A DNA stretch of 64,000 nt from Symbiodinium natans (taxonomy: Eukaryota; Sar; Dinophyceae; Suessiales; Symbiodiniaceae). How positions within the stretch are numbered: position 1 is the stretch's first letter; the number at the start of each line of letters is the position of its first letter. A program made the translations under genes and the position numbers. The stretch spans positions 164,001 through 228,000 of the forward strand of contig CAJNDS010002572.1 in NCBI GenBank assembly GCA_905221605.1. The letters run 5' to 3'. Below, piece after piece: positions 63,109 through 64,000 of this stretch. Below the pieces are notes generated by a model, which saw only the letters and a list, made by a program, of their open reading frames with translations, was not told where the DNA came from and did no database searches.

Positions 63109-64000
63109 TAGTTGCACCTGCAATCCCAAGACCCGTACACATACAGGTTTGCATTGTTCTTGTTACCCTTATTCTTGCTTCTTCTCATCATTTCTGTCAC
63201 GATGGATTTTCGCATTCTGAACTCTTGCTTTTATTTGTACTAGTACGGGTCTTTATGGCTTCGGAGTCATGCATCAGCTTGCAGCTGAAGATGCAGGAGT
63301 GATGGGTTCTGTCCCATGAGATCTCCCTTCTTCAAGCTCCCCTGGACCACCGACAGCTACCATAAACCCTGAACCCTATGAGGCCCTTACTTCTTCAGCG
63401 CATGCCGCACGCACACTTTTGAGCATGTTAATGTTTCGCCGTATATTGTATGACCACTATCGCACTGTTGTTTTGGGGCACACTGAGGATACTCGCCTTG
63501 AACAATGGCTTTCAGCTGATGGTCATCTACAACGCCACACGGCAGCATATGCCTCGAGCATTTGGCTGCTGCCACATGAGCTTAGTAGAAGTATCTGGGC
63601 AAAAGGACACACTCCCAAATCCTTAAGTTGCACCAGACCTAAACCCTAAACCACACAACCTGAACCCTAAACTCACTGTTTGCAAGCCCTCAGAAGGCTT
63701 GTCCTTGAAGACGCGCGAAATTGCCATTGAAGCCCTCAAACCTCTTTGTCAGGAGGCAACCCGTACAAATGTGGGTTGATCTACAATGAGGGTGTCTTTT
63801 TTTTTTTTGCACTTCCATTCTGCTATCTTTCTTGTACACTGAGGGCGTCGAGAAAGATCTCGAAGTGCTGGCTAGTCCTTGCACCCTAAACCCTAAACCC
63901 TAAACCCCTAAACCCCTAAACCCCTAAACCCCCCAGCTCCACTGTTCCAGCTCTTGGCTGAGGCATGGGGAATCGGTCAAGATGGCTGGTTCTACGCGTT
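63109..64000. other. 3' end of the window
   Basis: No supported exon. A CCCTAAA array lies at 63885-63930 and a T-run at 63797-63808. Confidence 0.45.
63885..63930 (-). repeat. CCCTAAA/CCCCTAAA array
   Basis: About six units near the window end; by the orientation rule an exon would be expected just after it. Confidence 0.9.

Overview
The window reads as nuclear DNA of a dinoflagellate or close relative. Four things point there: plant-type telomeric repeats (TTTAGGG/CCCTAAA) scattered inside the chromosome, very small exons in very large introns, splice donors that are mostly GC or GA rather than GT, and acceptors almost always AG followed by G. Coding density outside one island is only a few percent, so nearly all long open frames outside that island are spurious.

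Layout, all real genes on the + strand. (1) About 1.6-17 kb: a series of exon-like blocks from one or more genes I cannot name. (2) 18.0-52.0 kb: a superfamily 2 helicase of the HRQ1 family, which I could piece together from 27 exons of 17-106 nt. Walker A, the TNPDMLH motif, DEAH, SAT, YRGGY, ATNALE/LGIDIGDLD and WQQAGRAG all appear in the right order, and nearly all junctions are in phase. (3) 30,572-47,417: one 16.8-kb intron of that gene, cutting motif V between ATNALE and LGIDIG. It holds a gene-dense island (about 31-47 kb) with eight or nine same-strand genes: a transposase-like protein with hAT-type features, a cytosine-C5 DNA methyltransferase, a protein with a methyltransferase-like motif, an HMG-box/protein-kinase fusion, two RS/Pro-rich proteins and proteins of unknown function. 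The island carries its own repeats: an 18-unit palindromic array, a duplicated 38-bp palindrome, and a CAGTATG/CATACTG motif confined to its spacers. (4) 52.8 kb to the window end: a multi-exon membrane transporter that looks like the folate-biopterin transporter (BT1) family, with its 3' part less well resolved.

The most striking pattern is that telomeric arrays are oriented with respect to exons. In most long introns the first array after the donor reads TTTAGGG and the last array before the acceptor reads CCCTAAA, so each intron is bracketed by inverted telomeric repeats. Several acceptors are built directly on the end of a CCCTAAA array. This suggests intron ends that can pair in the transcript, or introns that arose from or were colonised by telomeric DNA.

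The introns also contain several families of small inverted-repeat elements, one copy with a clear 8-bp target duplication. No rRNA, tRNA or CRISPR array was seen.
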